A stretch of 64,000 bases of DNA, from the NCBI GenBank assembly GCA_903858935.1, contig CAIOKO010000003.1, positions 18,181 to 82,180 on the forward strand, in the 5' to 3' direction. This document shows positions 1-9,233 of the stretch, one piece after another. How positions within the stretch are numbered: the stretch's first letter is position 1; each line of letters starts with the position of its first letter. The stretch comes from an uncultured Schlesneria sp. (GTDB taxonomy: Bacteria > Planctomycetota > Planctomycetia > Planctomycetales > Planctomycetaceae). The notes below the pieces were generated by a model that saw nothing but the letters and a program-made list of their open reading frames with translations, did no database searches and was not told the DNA's origin. A program made the translations under genes and the position numbers.

Positions 1-1
1 C

Positions 2-1270
2 CGGAATAACGGCGACGGAACCTTCAGTGATGTGACATCGAATTCCGGCGTAGCGGGTAACGAATGGACCACGAGCAGCGTTTTTGCCGACTTCAGCGGA
101 GATGGACTGCCAGACCTTTACGTGGCGAATTATTCGCTCATGGAAGAGACCGCAAAAAAGGAATGCAAACATAATACGGGTGAGCCGATGGCGTGTACGC
201 CCGATGTATTGACGGCCGAGTTTCACCGCCTGTATTTGAATGAAGGGGATGGGCGATTTCGCGATATCACCAGCGAATCAGGAATGCGAATTCCCAATGG
301 CCGAGGTTTAGGGTTGGTTGCGTGGGACTTCGGTGGTGACGGTCGTTTAGGGCTGTTTGTGGCTAATGACACAAGCCCGAATTTCTTGTTTATTAATTTG
401 GGAACCGGCGAAGACGGGGTCCCGAAATTTCGAGAAGAAGGAGCCGTCCGTGGGGTGGCCTATGATGCTGATGGTAACGCCCAGGCTTGCATGGGGGTCG
501 CCGCTGGTGACGCGAACGGTGATGGACAGCTTGACATGTATATCACCAATTTCTTCGGAGAATCAGACACGCTGTATATGCAAAAAGCGGATGGTTTTTT
601 TGACGATCGGACACGACCATTTACTTTGCGGGATGCCGGCTTCTGGACGCTCGGATTTGGGTGTCAATTTGCGGATCTGGATGGCGATGGATGGGATGAT
701 TTAATCGCAACGAATGGTCACGTCGATCAACGCTCGTCTCGTGGCGACGAAGATCGAATGCCCCCTCAAGTATTCCGAAACCTTCAGGGAAAGCGATTTG
801 AAGAAATTCCTGGAACAAAATTGGGGCCGTTCTTTCAACGGCGTTACCTTGGACGTGGTCTGGCCACTCTTGACTGGAATCGCGATGGGAAAACTGATGT
901 TGCGATTTCACATTTGCATTCCCCTTTTGCTCTCGTGACAAATCAGACGAAGCCAAATGGAACTCCTTTAGTCATTAAGCTGGTGGGGCGAACCGGGGCT
1001 CGCGAACCCACCGGTGCGATTGTTCGAGTTCAAACAGACTCGCGCGTTATGTTCCGGCTACTGACGGCAGGCAATGGTTACTTGTCCACTAATGAGCGCC
1101 GTCTAGTGTTCGCAATTCCCAAGGGTGAACAAGTGAGGCAACTAGACGTTAAATGGCCGTGTGGCACAATGCAACACTGGGGGGTTATCAAGGCGGGTCA
1201 AGAGATTTTACTGATCGAAGGGGATGAAGCTCCGATTTTTCTTTTTCAATTTTACGATGAGCATCAGTAA
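2..1270 (+). CDS. FG-GAP/VCBS repeat protein with C-terminal ASPIC/UnbV domain (CRTAC1-like), 5' truncated by window edge
   Basis: Frame 2 is open to the window edge (RNNGDGTFSDVTSNSG). DxDGDGxxD-type repeats; C-terminal GAIVRVQTDSR...LLTAGNGYLSTNERRLVFAI...VKWPCG is typical of ASPIC/UnbV. Confidence 0.85.
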   Translation, partial: RNNGDGTFSDVTSNSGVAGNEWTTSSVFADFSGDGLPDLYVANYSLMEETAKKECKHNTGEPMACTPDVLTAEFHRLYLNEGDGRFRDITSESGMRIPNGRGLGLVAWDFGGDGRLGLFVANDTSPNFLFINLGTGEDGVPKFREEGAVRGVAYDADGNAQACMGVAAGDANGDGQLDMYITNFFGESDTLYMQKADGFFDDRTRPFTLRDAGFWTLGFGCQFADLDGDGWDDLIATNGHVDQRSSRGDEDRMPPQVFRNLQGKRFEEIPGTKLGPFFQRRYLGRGLATLDWNRDGKTDVAISHLHSPFALVTNQTKPNGTPLVIKLVGRTGAREPTGAIVRVQTDSRVMFRLLTAGNGYLSTNERRLVFAIPKGEQVRQLDVKWPCGTMQHWGVIKAGQEILLIEGDEAPIFLFQFYDEHQ

Positions 1271-1518
1271 ACATACTCTCACTTTCGTAAACCTTTAAAA
1301 TCTCGAATCAAAACTTATTTGACTATTGCATTCAAGGCTTTCTTTGCCGATAATTAATTGATCTTAATATTCTGTGACGGCGATTCTGCATCGTATCGGT
1401 TGACTTTTCTCTGGTAATTTTTGCTCGGTCATGAGCATGTTCAATTCTGCTGTCTTGCACTTTTGTGCGTAGTTAATGTGGTTTGGATATTTCTTCGTTT
1501 ACTTTTAGGAGATTTTTC

Positions 1519-2529
1519 ATGCGTCGACGTGGTTTCACTTTGATTGAATTGCTGGTGGTGATTGCGATCATCGCCGTCCTCATCGCGTTGCTGTTGCCTG
1601 CTGTTCAGCAGGCGCGAGAAGCAGCGCGGCGAACGCAGTGCAAAAATAACCTCAAACAAATGGGGTTAGCGATGCACAATTATCATGATACTTATAACGG
1701 TTTTCCAAACGGAAATATTGCTTCTTCACAGGGTGGTTGGGGAATTTCCTGGTACATTCGGATTCTGCCTTACGTCGATCAGGCACCCGTATACAACAAG
1801 ATTAACTTTTCGGGGACTCATCCTGGTTGGAGTTGCTGCGGTGACGCCGTTGGGCAGGCGAATGGCGACGTGATTCGCGGAATTCGTTTTGCCTTTACGG
1901 TTTGTCCTTCCAGTCCACTGAATGACCTGCGGGATTCAGGTGGCGGTGCTACTGAACATCCACAATACTACGGAATCATGGGTTCAACGGATGGGGATGG
2001 ATTTACGAATCCAGCAAGCCGTAAAGCAGTTTGCTGTGGCTGCTGCGGTAACCAGGCTGCGACCGGTCTGATCAGCAGCGGTGGCATGCTGGTTCCTCTC
2101 GACAGCAAGAAGATCAGGGATGTCGCAGACGGAACGTCCAATCAGTTGCTTGTTGGCGAATCTTCGATGTTCGTCCTCGACGTACCGAATGGAAGTCGGA
2201 CGGTTGACGTGCAAGGTGTGCATGGGATGCTGATGGGCGGCCCAAACCTTACTTCGATTGATACGTGCAATGGCTGTAATTTTGAACGACAGTTCAACCT
2301 GACGACTGTTCGGTATGCTCCAAACGCTCCCGCTGTTAACAACAACGCCTCATGGCCGGGTGTTGACGACAATTTTGGTATTAACAAGCCATTAAACTCC
2401 GCACACACTGGTGGCGTGCATGTTTTACTTTGTGATGGAACCGTCCGTTTCATCAGCAATAACATTGACATGCAGACTTTGCGAAGACTGAGTACCCGAG
2501 ACGACGGTCAGCCAATCGGTGATTTCTAA
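1519..2529 (+). CDS. DUF1559 domain-containing type II secretion-like pseudopilin
   Basis: N-terminus [62 protein letters not shown] at 1519 preceded by TAGGAGA. The track's 1483 start is an upstream alternative. Confidence 0.92.
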   Translation: MRRRGFTLIELLVVIAIIAVLIALLLPAVQQAREAARRTQCKNNLKQMGLAMHNYHDTYNGFPNGNIASSQGGWGISWYIRILPYVDQAPVYNKINFSGTHPGWSCCGDAVGQANGDVIRGIRFAFTVCPSSPLNDLRDSGGGATEHPQYYGIMGSTDGDGFTNPASRKAVCCGCCGNQAATGLISSGGMLVPLDSKKIRDVADGTSNQLLVGESSMFVLDVPNGSRTVDVQGVHGMLMGGPNLTSIDTCNGCNFERQFNLTTVRYAPNAPAVNNNASWPGVDDNFGINKPLNSAHTGGVHVLLCDGTVRFISNNIDMQTLRRLSTRDDGQPIGDF

Positions 2530-2631
2530 TTAAAATGTCGGATCTGTTTTTTAATCCGTGGGATCTCTCAATGGGGTCCTGCGGTATTTCGTTTATTTCA
2601 TTCGTTTGATTTTTGAATAAGAGAGTCGTTT

Positions 2632-3132
2632 ATGGACATGGAGAACGGTCGGCGGCATCGTGTGGAAGCTATTCTTTTGATTTTCTGCGCAGAAGTGATT
2701 TTCAGCGGATGTGGTCCAGCGGCCAAAGTCCCCGATGCGTCGAAACAGGCACAAATTTCGGGAAAGGTTACGCTGGACGGGTCGAAGCCCGTTCCGTTAG
2801 ACAGCACAATCGTGTTTTTTAACACCGAAAAGAGTGCAACAGTTGCAGGCAAAGTGGATGCTTTAGGAAACTATTCGCTACGGCCTGCAGATAAGAGCGT
2901 TGGTATCCCCGCAGGGCGGTTTCAGGTGATGGTTCGTCCTCCCGATCCACCGATGGTCTCGATGGGGCAAAACACTGACTACACAAAAATGATGTCAGCA
3001 CCTGCGACGATGAAGAAAGAGCCATCTAAGACTGAAATTCCGGTTAAGTTCCACGCCTTCGACACGAGCAAAATTATCCTCGAAATCCAGCCGGGTCCCA
3101 ACAAGATCGAACTCGATCTGTCCAAGCTTTGA
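2632..3132 (+). CDS. Planctomycete lipoprotein-like protein with carboxypeptidase-regulatory-like fold, downstream partner of DUF1559
   Basis: Hydrophobic N-terminus ending in SGCGPA, then SGKVTLDGSKPVPLDSTIVFFN...GKVDALGNYSLRPA...GIPAGRFQVMV; typical partner of DUF1559 genes. Confidence 0.75.
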   Translation: MDMENGRRHRVEAILLIFCAEVIFSGCGPAAKVPDASKQAQISGKVTLDGSKPVPLDSTIVFFNTEKSATVAGKVDALGNYSLRPADKSVGIPAGRFQVMVRPPDPPMVSMGQNTDYTKMMSAPATMKKEPSKTEIPVKFHAFDTSKIILEIQPGPNKIELDLSKL

Positions 3133-3177
3133 TTTCGAAAGCGGTTGCCGCGTTTCGTCTTGGTATTGAATCATCAG

Positions 3178-3223
3178 ACATCCTGGTAAACGAAGTCTTC
3201 GTTTCGCCAGGATGTGTTTTTGT
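3178..3223 (+). terminator. Rho-independent terminator-like hairpin after the DUF1559/lipoprotein pair
   Basis: ACATCCTGG taAACGAAGtCTTCGTTTcg CCAGGATGT followed by GTTTTTGTT. Confidence 0.7.
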
Positions 3224-3468
3224 TGGTGCCCATGAATGCCGTCAGATCGTGGTTGCCGTCTGGATTTCAGCACGTAAGCACAATGTTCTTGATTTCGCAA
3301 AACCGGCTGATTTCGAAATCGCAAAAGCTGCTGGATATGGTCCTTTTGATAATGATACACGGGTTAATTCCTGCTCGTTCTGAAGGCCCAAAAGACAAGC
3401 AGTTCCGCCACAGTTGAAAACGGCACGAGCTTCGCCCGCAACATGAGTTAAGAGGAAGAGTAGAATCG

Positions 3469-3592
3469 CGAAACACACGAAACAAATACGGCAGACTGAG
3501 AAGTCGGTTGACTCATATGTTACAGTCCAATTTTTCAGTTTTTACAAATTAAATATCCTGTGTTTTTACTGATTCTTGTTTCGTGTGTTTCG
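3469..3592. repeat. 17-bp perfect inverted repeat made of CGTGTGTTTCGTGG-type intergenic repeat units
   Basis: CGAAACACACGAAACAA (3469-3485) and its exact reverse complement TTGTTTCGTGTGTTTCG (3576-3592). Confidence 0.75.
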
Positions 3593-3882
3593 TGGTTAAA
3601 AATCTTTCGTCTTACTAAAACTGTTCAGAACGTAAAACGCATTCAAAAATGAGGTCAGGCACTTCTGCGGGTGGAATCTTCGTGCTTCTTGCACAGAATT
3701 TGGTGATAAAAATTACGAATTTACACAGATCAAGGAAAAAAGAGGAATAGAATTGCATTCGTATTGTTCCTGCGATTTCTTCCTGTTTATCTGTGTGGTT
3801 CTATGTGCATCTGTGGCTGAATTCTTTTGTATTTTATCATTTGGAGTGTCGCAATCAGCGACGGACAGTCGACGTTTGGTTG

Positions 3883-6800
3883 TCACTTTTTCGACGAATC
3901 TGTTCCCAGCAATCGTTGCTTGGCGCGGATTGCGTTCACATCATTCGGATCGATTTCAACAGCTTTGGTAAATTGCTGGATGGCCTCATCCCGCCGACTA
4001 AGTTTTTCAAGTGCCAGCCCCATCTGATAGTGGATTTTTGCGCTATAGGGTTCTACCGCATCCGCCTCGCGAAAGTGTTCCAGAGCCACTTCGAATTGAC
4101 CATCCAGATACGCAAGCCAACCGAGCATTCCGGGAGCATACGGATCATCCGGGTCGGATGCCGCAGCAGCTTTAAGCGATTCGAACGCAAGTTGTTTCTT
4201 GCCCACAACCGCGTAGTTCGTACCGAGTTTGCCCAGGGCCATCACATGAGCAGGCTTCGCAACTAACACTCGCTGAAATGCTTCAATGGCTTGTTCGTAA
4301 CGACGATTTCGCTCGTGCCAAAGTCCGTCCTGCAAGTCGGTATCGATTCCCGTTTGGGTTTTGATCATCTGTTCCAGTTTCACCTTCATATCGAGGTCAG
4401 GTGCAAATCGCAGGGATTCACGGCAGGCGTTGATGGCTGCGAGGTATCGGGATTGGCGGTGAAGATTTTCAGATTCCTTGCGCCAGTATTCACCGAGCCA
4501 TTTCGACAGCCGAGCGACCTCTTCACGGTTTTGGGGTTCGGATTGAGATCGATGCCATTCCAGAAGTACTTCACTTTTTGCAGCAGGATAGACTGCGATC
4601 CGGTGCTCAAAACGTTTGACCGGTGCCACGTAGTTGTCAGTTTCCGTTCTGAAGAAAACCTGGATCTTTCGCCCTTCCGGCATGTGGCAACCGACGCAGT
4701 TGTGTTGCACCTCGGTCGGAATCTGATTTCTGTCGGTGCAATCTTTGTCCGCGTGACATTTCTTGCACGACGCGGAACCGGCGTTCGTCGCTGACCGGGG
4801 TTGGTGTGGGTTATGGCATGTGACACAGGTCAGCGAATCACTTTGTTGAAAGCACCGGCTTTGACGCAGGTATGTCGTCTGATTGGCAACATGGTCTTCC
4901 TCGGGATGTTTTGGTTTCAGCGTCACATAAGATTCGTCCAACGGTTGTCCCGGTCGATAGCTGAAGGCCGGTCCACGATGCTTCAGTGCATTACTGTGGC
5001 ACTGGGCACAGAGGTCCATTCGTTGTTCTCGCGTCATTCGGGTCGGACGAGCGACGGCGTATGCCTCGCGAATCTCTCGGTTGTTACGGTGAAATGTTAC
5101 GTGGTCCTGCCCGGGCCCATGACAGACTTCGCACGTTACGCCCAGAATAAAATTGTCGTGACCATAACGGTTTCTGGTGCCAGCGAAATGTTCGAACCAG
5201 GTGTTATGACATTCCACACACCGGATCGTCATCTCCCGCGAGAAATCACCAGATCCGTGTCGATCGAAAAGACTCGATCCCCATTCCTTGTTCGGGTCAA
5301 GCCAGGCAACGGGTAACTCGTATAAACGGTCTTCACGCCAGGCGAAATAGATTTCGTCGTTACCCCCTGCCGAACCGTAACAGAAGGCGATTTTCGACGA
5401 GGTCGCCTGGTTGCCTTTCGCAGTCTGCTGAATCGCGGTCGCCAGAAACCCATGGGGCGATTCTGTCATCTCGAAATGCAGCGAGTGCTCTGGAACTTGG
5501 TACGTCCTCTTCCCTTGCGAGAACCCCTCGGGCATTTTGCCCGACTGTGGTGTCTGATTCGCCAGAAAATGTCGAGTCGTCCGGAACTCGGCAACACGAT
5601 CGGCGTGACATTCAATGCAGGACTCTGGGCCCTGGTACCCGGGATTCAAGGGAGTCAATTCGGCGATGTGATTTGTTGAGTTTTCGCCATCGGGTGACGT
5701 TGAGTCGAGACGAACTGCGGTTTGTGCCTTCTCATGTTGCGGGTTAATCGCGAGTGCCGCGCGCAGCCACATCTTTGAAAGTTCACGCTTTCCGAGTTGT
5801 CCGGCCAATTCCCCCAATCGAAAGCGGACATCGGCGTCGAGTGGCTTCAGCATGGCCGTTTCATGCAGGTCCGTGAATTCTCGTTCCCGTGATTTTATTT
5901 CGTTCGACCGCTGCAGTTCTTTGTCGGCCTGCTCGGATTGTCCCAACTGCCTGAAGGCTTGGGACAACTGCAGGTGGGTGACTCGGTTAAAAGGATCAAG
6001 TCGCACGGCGTCTTTGAAAAACATTAACGCTTTATCCGCCTCACCGGCGTCCAGCAAGAGCTTCCCTTTGGTTAACCTGGCGGGAACGTACTTGGGATCG
6101 AGCTCCATTGCCTGATTCAGCAGGTTATGGGCTTTTGCGGATTCTCCCAGAGAATATTGGCAGTCGGCTTCGAGCGTTAGCACACTGGCTGAACGTTGAC
6201 AGTCTTTTAAAACGCTCAATGCATCTTCAAACAGGTTCTGCTTGATCAGAGAGTCGGCCAATTCATTATGGATTTTCTCGCGATCAGGTTGTTTCGGATC
6301 TCGGTGGAGCGATTCGCGGTAATGGCCAATCGCTTTGAGGTATTGTTCGCTGTCTTTGGCGATCAGGCCCAGCAGTCGATCCGGACGAGGGTCATCTGTT
6401 GCCTCGCGCGAAATCTGTTCGAGTTCGACAACCGCATGTCCAACAGCACCCAGATCGTAGTAGGCCGCTGCCAACCACCGCCTCGCATCAATGGTGCCCG
6501 GATCTCTCGCCAATGCGGAGTGTGCCGCTTCAATCGCATTAAGATACTGTCCCAGCTGATAGAAGCATTTGGCCGCGTTCGCACTCGCTTCGACAACGGT
6601 TGTGTCGGCATTTGCTTGTTTCAGTTGCGTCAGGGCTTCGGTCAACTTTCCTTTGCGGACCAGCAACAGTCCTCGAAGCAATTTTGAATGTGATTCGAAT
6701 CCTGTCTTCTGACTCAGATTTTCCGCTTCCTGAAGGACGACATCATCGTCACCCGCTTGCAATGCCTCGCGCGCTCGCTGGTAATGGCTTTCTGGCAGAT

Positions 6801-6930
6801 TGTATTGCCATTGCCGCCATGCAAAGGCCACTCCAAGAACGAGAATCAATCCAATAATCGGCCACGTACCACGCATGATCTTCTTGAGAGGCGATTGATT
6901 TTCAGGGGAGGGTGGCGAAGAGTCCGTCAT
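3883..6930 (-). CDS. TPR protein with embedded multiheme cytochrome c domain (7 CXXCH motifs)
   Basis: CIECH, CVECH, CEVCH, CAQCH, CVTCH, CKKCH and CVGCH in the central part, flanked by TPRs; N-terminal TM (IIGLILVLGVAFAW). Start placed at ATG 6930 (MTDSSPPSPE) rather than 7065. Confidence 0.88.
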   Translation of the reverse strand: MTDSSPPSPENQSPLKKIMRGTWPIIGLILVLGVAFAWRQWQYNLPESHYQRAREALQAGDDDVVLQEAENLSQKTGFESHSKLLRGLLLVRKGKLTEALTQLKQANADTTVVEASANAAKCFYQLGQYLNAIEAAHSALARDPGTIDARRWLAAAYYDLGAVGHAVVELEQISREATDDPRPDRLLGLIAKDSEQYLKAIGHYRESLHRDPKQPDREKIHNELADSLIKQNLFEDALSVLKDCQRSASVLTLEADCQYSLGESAKAHNLLNQAMELDPKYVPARLTKGKLLLDAGEADKALMFFKDAVRLDPFNRVTHLQLSQAFRQLGQSEQADKELQRSNEIKSREREFTDLHETAMLKPLDADVRFRLGELAGQLGKRELSKMWLRAALAINPQHEKAQTAVRLDSTSPDGENSTNHIAELTPLNPGYQGPESCIECHADRVAEFRTTRHFLANQTPQSGKMPEGFSQGKRTYQVPEHSLHFEMTESPHGFLATAIQQTAKGNQATSSKIAFCYGSAGGNDEIYFAWREDRLYELPVAWLDPNKEWGSSLFDRHGSGDFSREMTIRCVECHNTWFEHFAGTRNRYGHDNFILGVTCEVCHGPGQDHVTFHRNNREIREAYAVARPTRMTREQRMDLCAQCHSNALKHRGPAFSYRPGQPLDESYVTLKPKHPEEDHVANQTTYLRQSRCFQQSDSLTCVTCHNPHQPRSATNAGSASCKKCHADKDCTDRNQIPTEVQHNCVGCHMPEGRKIQVFFRTETDNYVAPVKRFEHRIAVYPAAKSEVLLEWHRSQSEPQNREEVARLSKWLGEYWRKESENLHRQSRYLAAINACRESLRFAPDLDMKVKLEQMIKTQTGIDTDLQDGLWHERNRRYEQAIEAFQRVLVAKPAHVMALGKLGTNYAVVGKKQLAFESLKAAAASDPDDPYAPGMLGWLAYLDGQFEVALEHFREADAVEPYSAKIHYQMGLALEKLSRRDEAIQQFTKAVEIDPNDVNAIRAKQRLLGTDSSKK

Positions 6931-7005
6931 GAATGTTTTTCTGTGTCGCTCACACAAACAAGTCTTCTGATTTGGAAAACTGGGACGAATCCAGGTGAAT
7001 TGTGC

Positions 7006-7035
7006 CACTGCATGACCGTACTCGGTCAAGCAGTG
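7006..7035. repeat. Inverted repeat (13-nt arms, 1 mismatch)
   Basis: CACTGCATGACCG tact CGGTCAAGCAGTG. Confidence 0.7.
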
Positions 7036-7055
7036 CTTTTCGATGACGAGGCAAA

Positions 7056-7089
7056 GCCACTGCATCGGAGAAGACTCCGATGCAGTGGC
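7056..7089. repeat. Perfect 15-bp stem / 4-nt loop hairpin
   Basis: GCCACTGCATCGGAG AAGA CTCCGATGCAGTGGC. Confidence 0.8.
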
Positions 7090-7145
7090 ACCTTAGCTCG
7101 ATACCTTGCGATAACATCTTTCACCGCGTCGTAAAAAAAGTGTCG

Positions 7146-8912
7146 TTACTGATTTACCGGTTCGACGACAATATGCCGCTGATCGACGGCGAAGTCCACT
7201 AACGATTGAATGACACCAGACGGCCATCGGATTTCGATGCTCTGAATCTTATCAGCCTGTGCCAGACCGAAATGCAGCCAGTCCGATCCGGTTGAACCGT
7301 AGCTGGAACCACCCTTGATCTGTCGCGACTGGCTTCCCAGTTCGGTTTGAACCGTGACATGCGCGCCTTGTGAGTCTCGGCTGCTGACAGTACCGACAAG
7401 CCGAAGCTGCAACCAGTGGTTTTGTGTGACCGTTTCGTTGATCAGAATCGCCGCCGGTTCGTTCATACAGGAAACTACGAGATCCAGATCGCCGTCGTGA
7501 TCGAGATCGCCGGCGGCACATCCTCGACCCGCATGAGGCGATGCCATCCAACTTCCAGCATTGGGGGCGACATCCTGAAATCGTTTTCCGAGAAGGTTCT
7601 CAAACAGCAACGGGTGTTGCCGCACGGGAGCCGCTTCTGGAAAGTGCACCACGTGGCCATTCGAGACAAAGACATCTTCGTCGCCGTCACAGTCGACATC
7701 AAAAGAGACTGTTCCCCAACCTACGAATTGACCCCCGACTGCGGTCACGCCGGTCGCCTGACTGACATGGAGAAAGTTCTTTCCCCCAAAATTTCGGTAA
7801 ACGGCGAAGCTTTCCCGCTCATAATTGGACACCCATAGATCGGGCAGTCCATCCAGGTTGAAATCACCGACATCAACACCCATGCTGCCGTCGGGCAGTC
7901 CTCGGTCATTGACCGATGCTCCACTCGATTCCGAAATATCCTCCAATCGCCCTTTTCCCATGTTGTGGTAAAGGAAATTCGGCACGGTATCGTTGGCCAC
8001 GTAAATATCCTGGTGCCCATCCAGGTCGAGATCGGCGATCAGCACTCCAAGTCCCTTGCCCAACGTGGAAAGCCCTGCCTCGCGTGAACCGTCTTGAAAC
8101 GTGCCATCTCCGACCCCGAAATACATCACATCGGGCAATGGGTCAAACTGCTTTGGAGGGCAGACGTCGCGGCGATTCCCCGCGACGCTTGCGCAGACGG
8201 GATTGTTCGCGGGAGACCAGTTGACGTAATGCGCGATGTACAGGTCGATAATCCCATCTTCGTTCAGGTCACCCCATGCCGCACTGCTGCTCCAAAGACG
8301 ATCGTCGAGGCCGCAACTGACGGCGCACTCTGAGAACGTCCCATCTCCCTGATTTCTAAAGAACTGCAGGCCGCCGTATCCGGTGACAAGCAAATCCGGA
8401 AATCCATCATTATCCGCATCAGCTCTGGCGACACCGTGCGTGTACCGGGTTTGATTGTCGATGCCCGCTTGCAACGTCACCGTCGAAAACCTGCCGCGCT
8501 CTTCTTGTCGATAGAGTGCGCCGGCATGGCCGGTTGGCTGACCATCCGTCGAAAATGAGCCACCACCAGGAAAGAACAAATCGAGATCGCCGTCCTGGTC
8601 ATAGTCGACAAGCGCAACGCCGCCGCCAAGCGACTCTAAAATCGAGAATTGCTCGGCCTCTTCGCCATTGCGATAGACGAATTTGATGCCCGCTTCGTCA
8701 GTACGATTAGAAAATCGAACGTCAAGTCGGCCGGACTTGGCCGACAGTGTGACTGCCGACGACCGAGGGCTGACTTCTGGGGTGCTCGCTGAATAACTGG
8801 TGTCTTCAGGAGCATGTTTCGCAGAAGCCGGCTTCGTTTCTGGACGAGATCCGCAACCGATGATGCAGTCGAGAACCAGAATTGGAATCAACATCGCGCG
8901 TGCGAATCGCAT
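7146..8912 (-). CDS. FG-GAP repeat / ASPIC-UnbV (CRTAC1-like) lipoprotein
   Basis: MRFARAMLIPILVLDCIIGCGSRPET lipoprotein signal; repeated DxDxDGxxDL; C-terminal GAHVTVQTELGSQSRQIKGGSSYGSTGSDWLHFGL...IRWPSGVIQ. Confidence 0.87.
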   Translation of the reverse strand: MRFARAMLIPILVLDCIIGCGSRPETKPASAKHAPEDTSYSASTPEVSPRSSAVTLSAKSGRLDVRFSNRTDEAGIKFVYRNGEEAEQFSILESLGGGVALVDYDQDGDLDLFFPGGGSFSTDGQPTGHAGALYRQEERGRFSTVTLQAGIDNQTRYTHGVARADADNDGFPDLLVTGYGGLQFFRNQGDGTFSECAVSCGLDDRLWSSSAAWGDLNEDGIIDLYIAHYVNWSPANNPVCASVAGNRRDVCPPKQFDPLPDVMYFGVGDGTFQDGSREAGLSTLGKGLGVLIADLDLDGHQDIYVANDTVPNFLYHNMGKGRLEDISESSGASVNDRGLPDGSMGVDVGDFNLDGLPDLWVSNYERESFAVYRNFGGKNFLHVSQATGVTAVGGQFVGWGTVSFDVDCDGDEDVFVSNGHVVHFPEAAPVRQHPLLFENLLGKRFQDVAPNAGSWMASPHAGRGCAAGDLDHDGDLDLVVSCMNEPAAILINETVTQNHWLQLRLVGTVSSRDSQGAHVTVQTELGSQSRQIKGGSSYGSTGSDWLHFGLAQADKIQSIEIRWPSGVIQSLVDFAVDQRHIVVEPVNQ

Positions 8913-9233
8913 CCCAGCTCGCTTTAAAGTGTCGAAATAAATCGGATCAATCGGAAAAATCAGCCAATTCCGCTCACTTATTACACCGGCAACCGAACTG
9001 TTTTGAGAGGCCCCCGCATACAAACAGGCACGTCGGTAGGTTGTGATCCAAGATAACCAGAGTGCGTTCTAAACGTGAGCTGAAAGTGATGGATGGGATT
9101 AGTCTGATACTATCAGTCCAAGTGAAGTTGTCAACCACTTGGTTCTTTGTAATCGTCATCAGCAGAAATCACTTCTTTACGGATTTTCCGTAGTAGTCAT
9201 TCTCGCAAACGACATCAAAAGGACCTCAGACAG

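Noticed and set aside
4291-7134. Many + strand ORFs across the TPR-cytochrome gene
   Set aside because: They are antisense to a well-supported 1016-aa coding region and show no domain features or SD sites.
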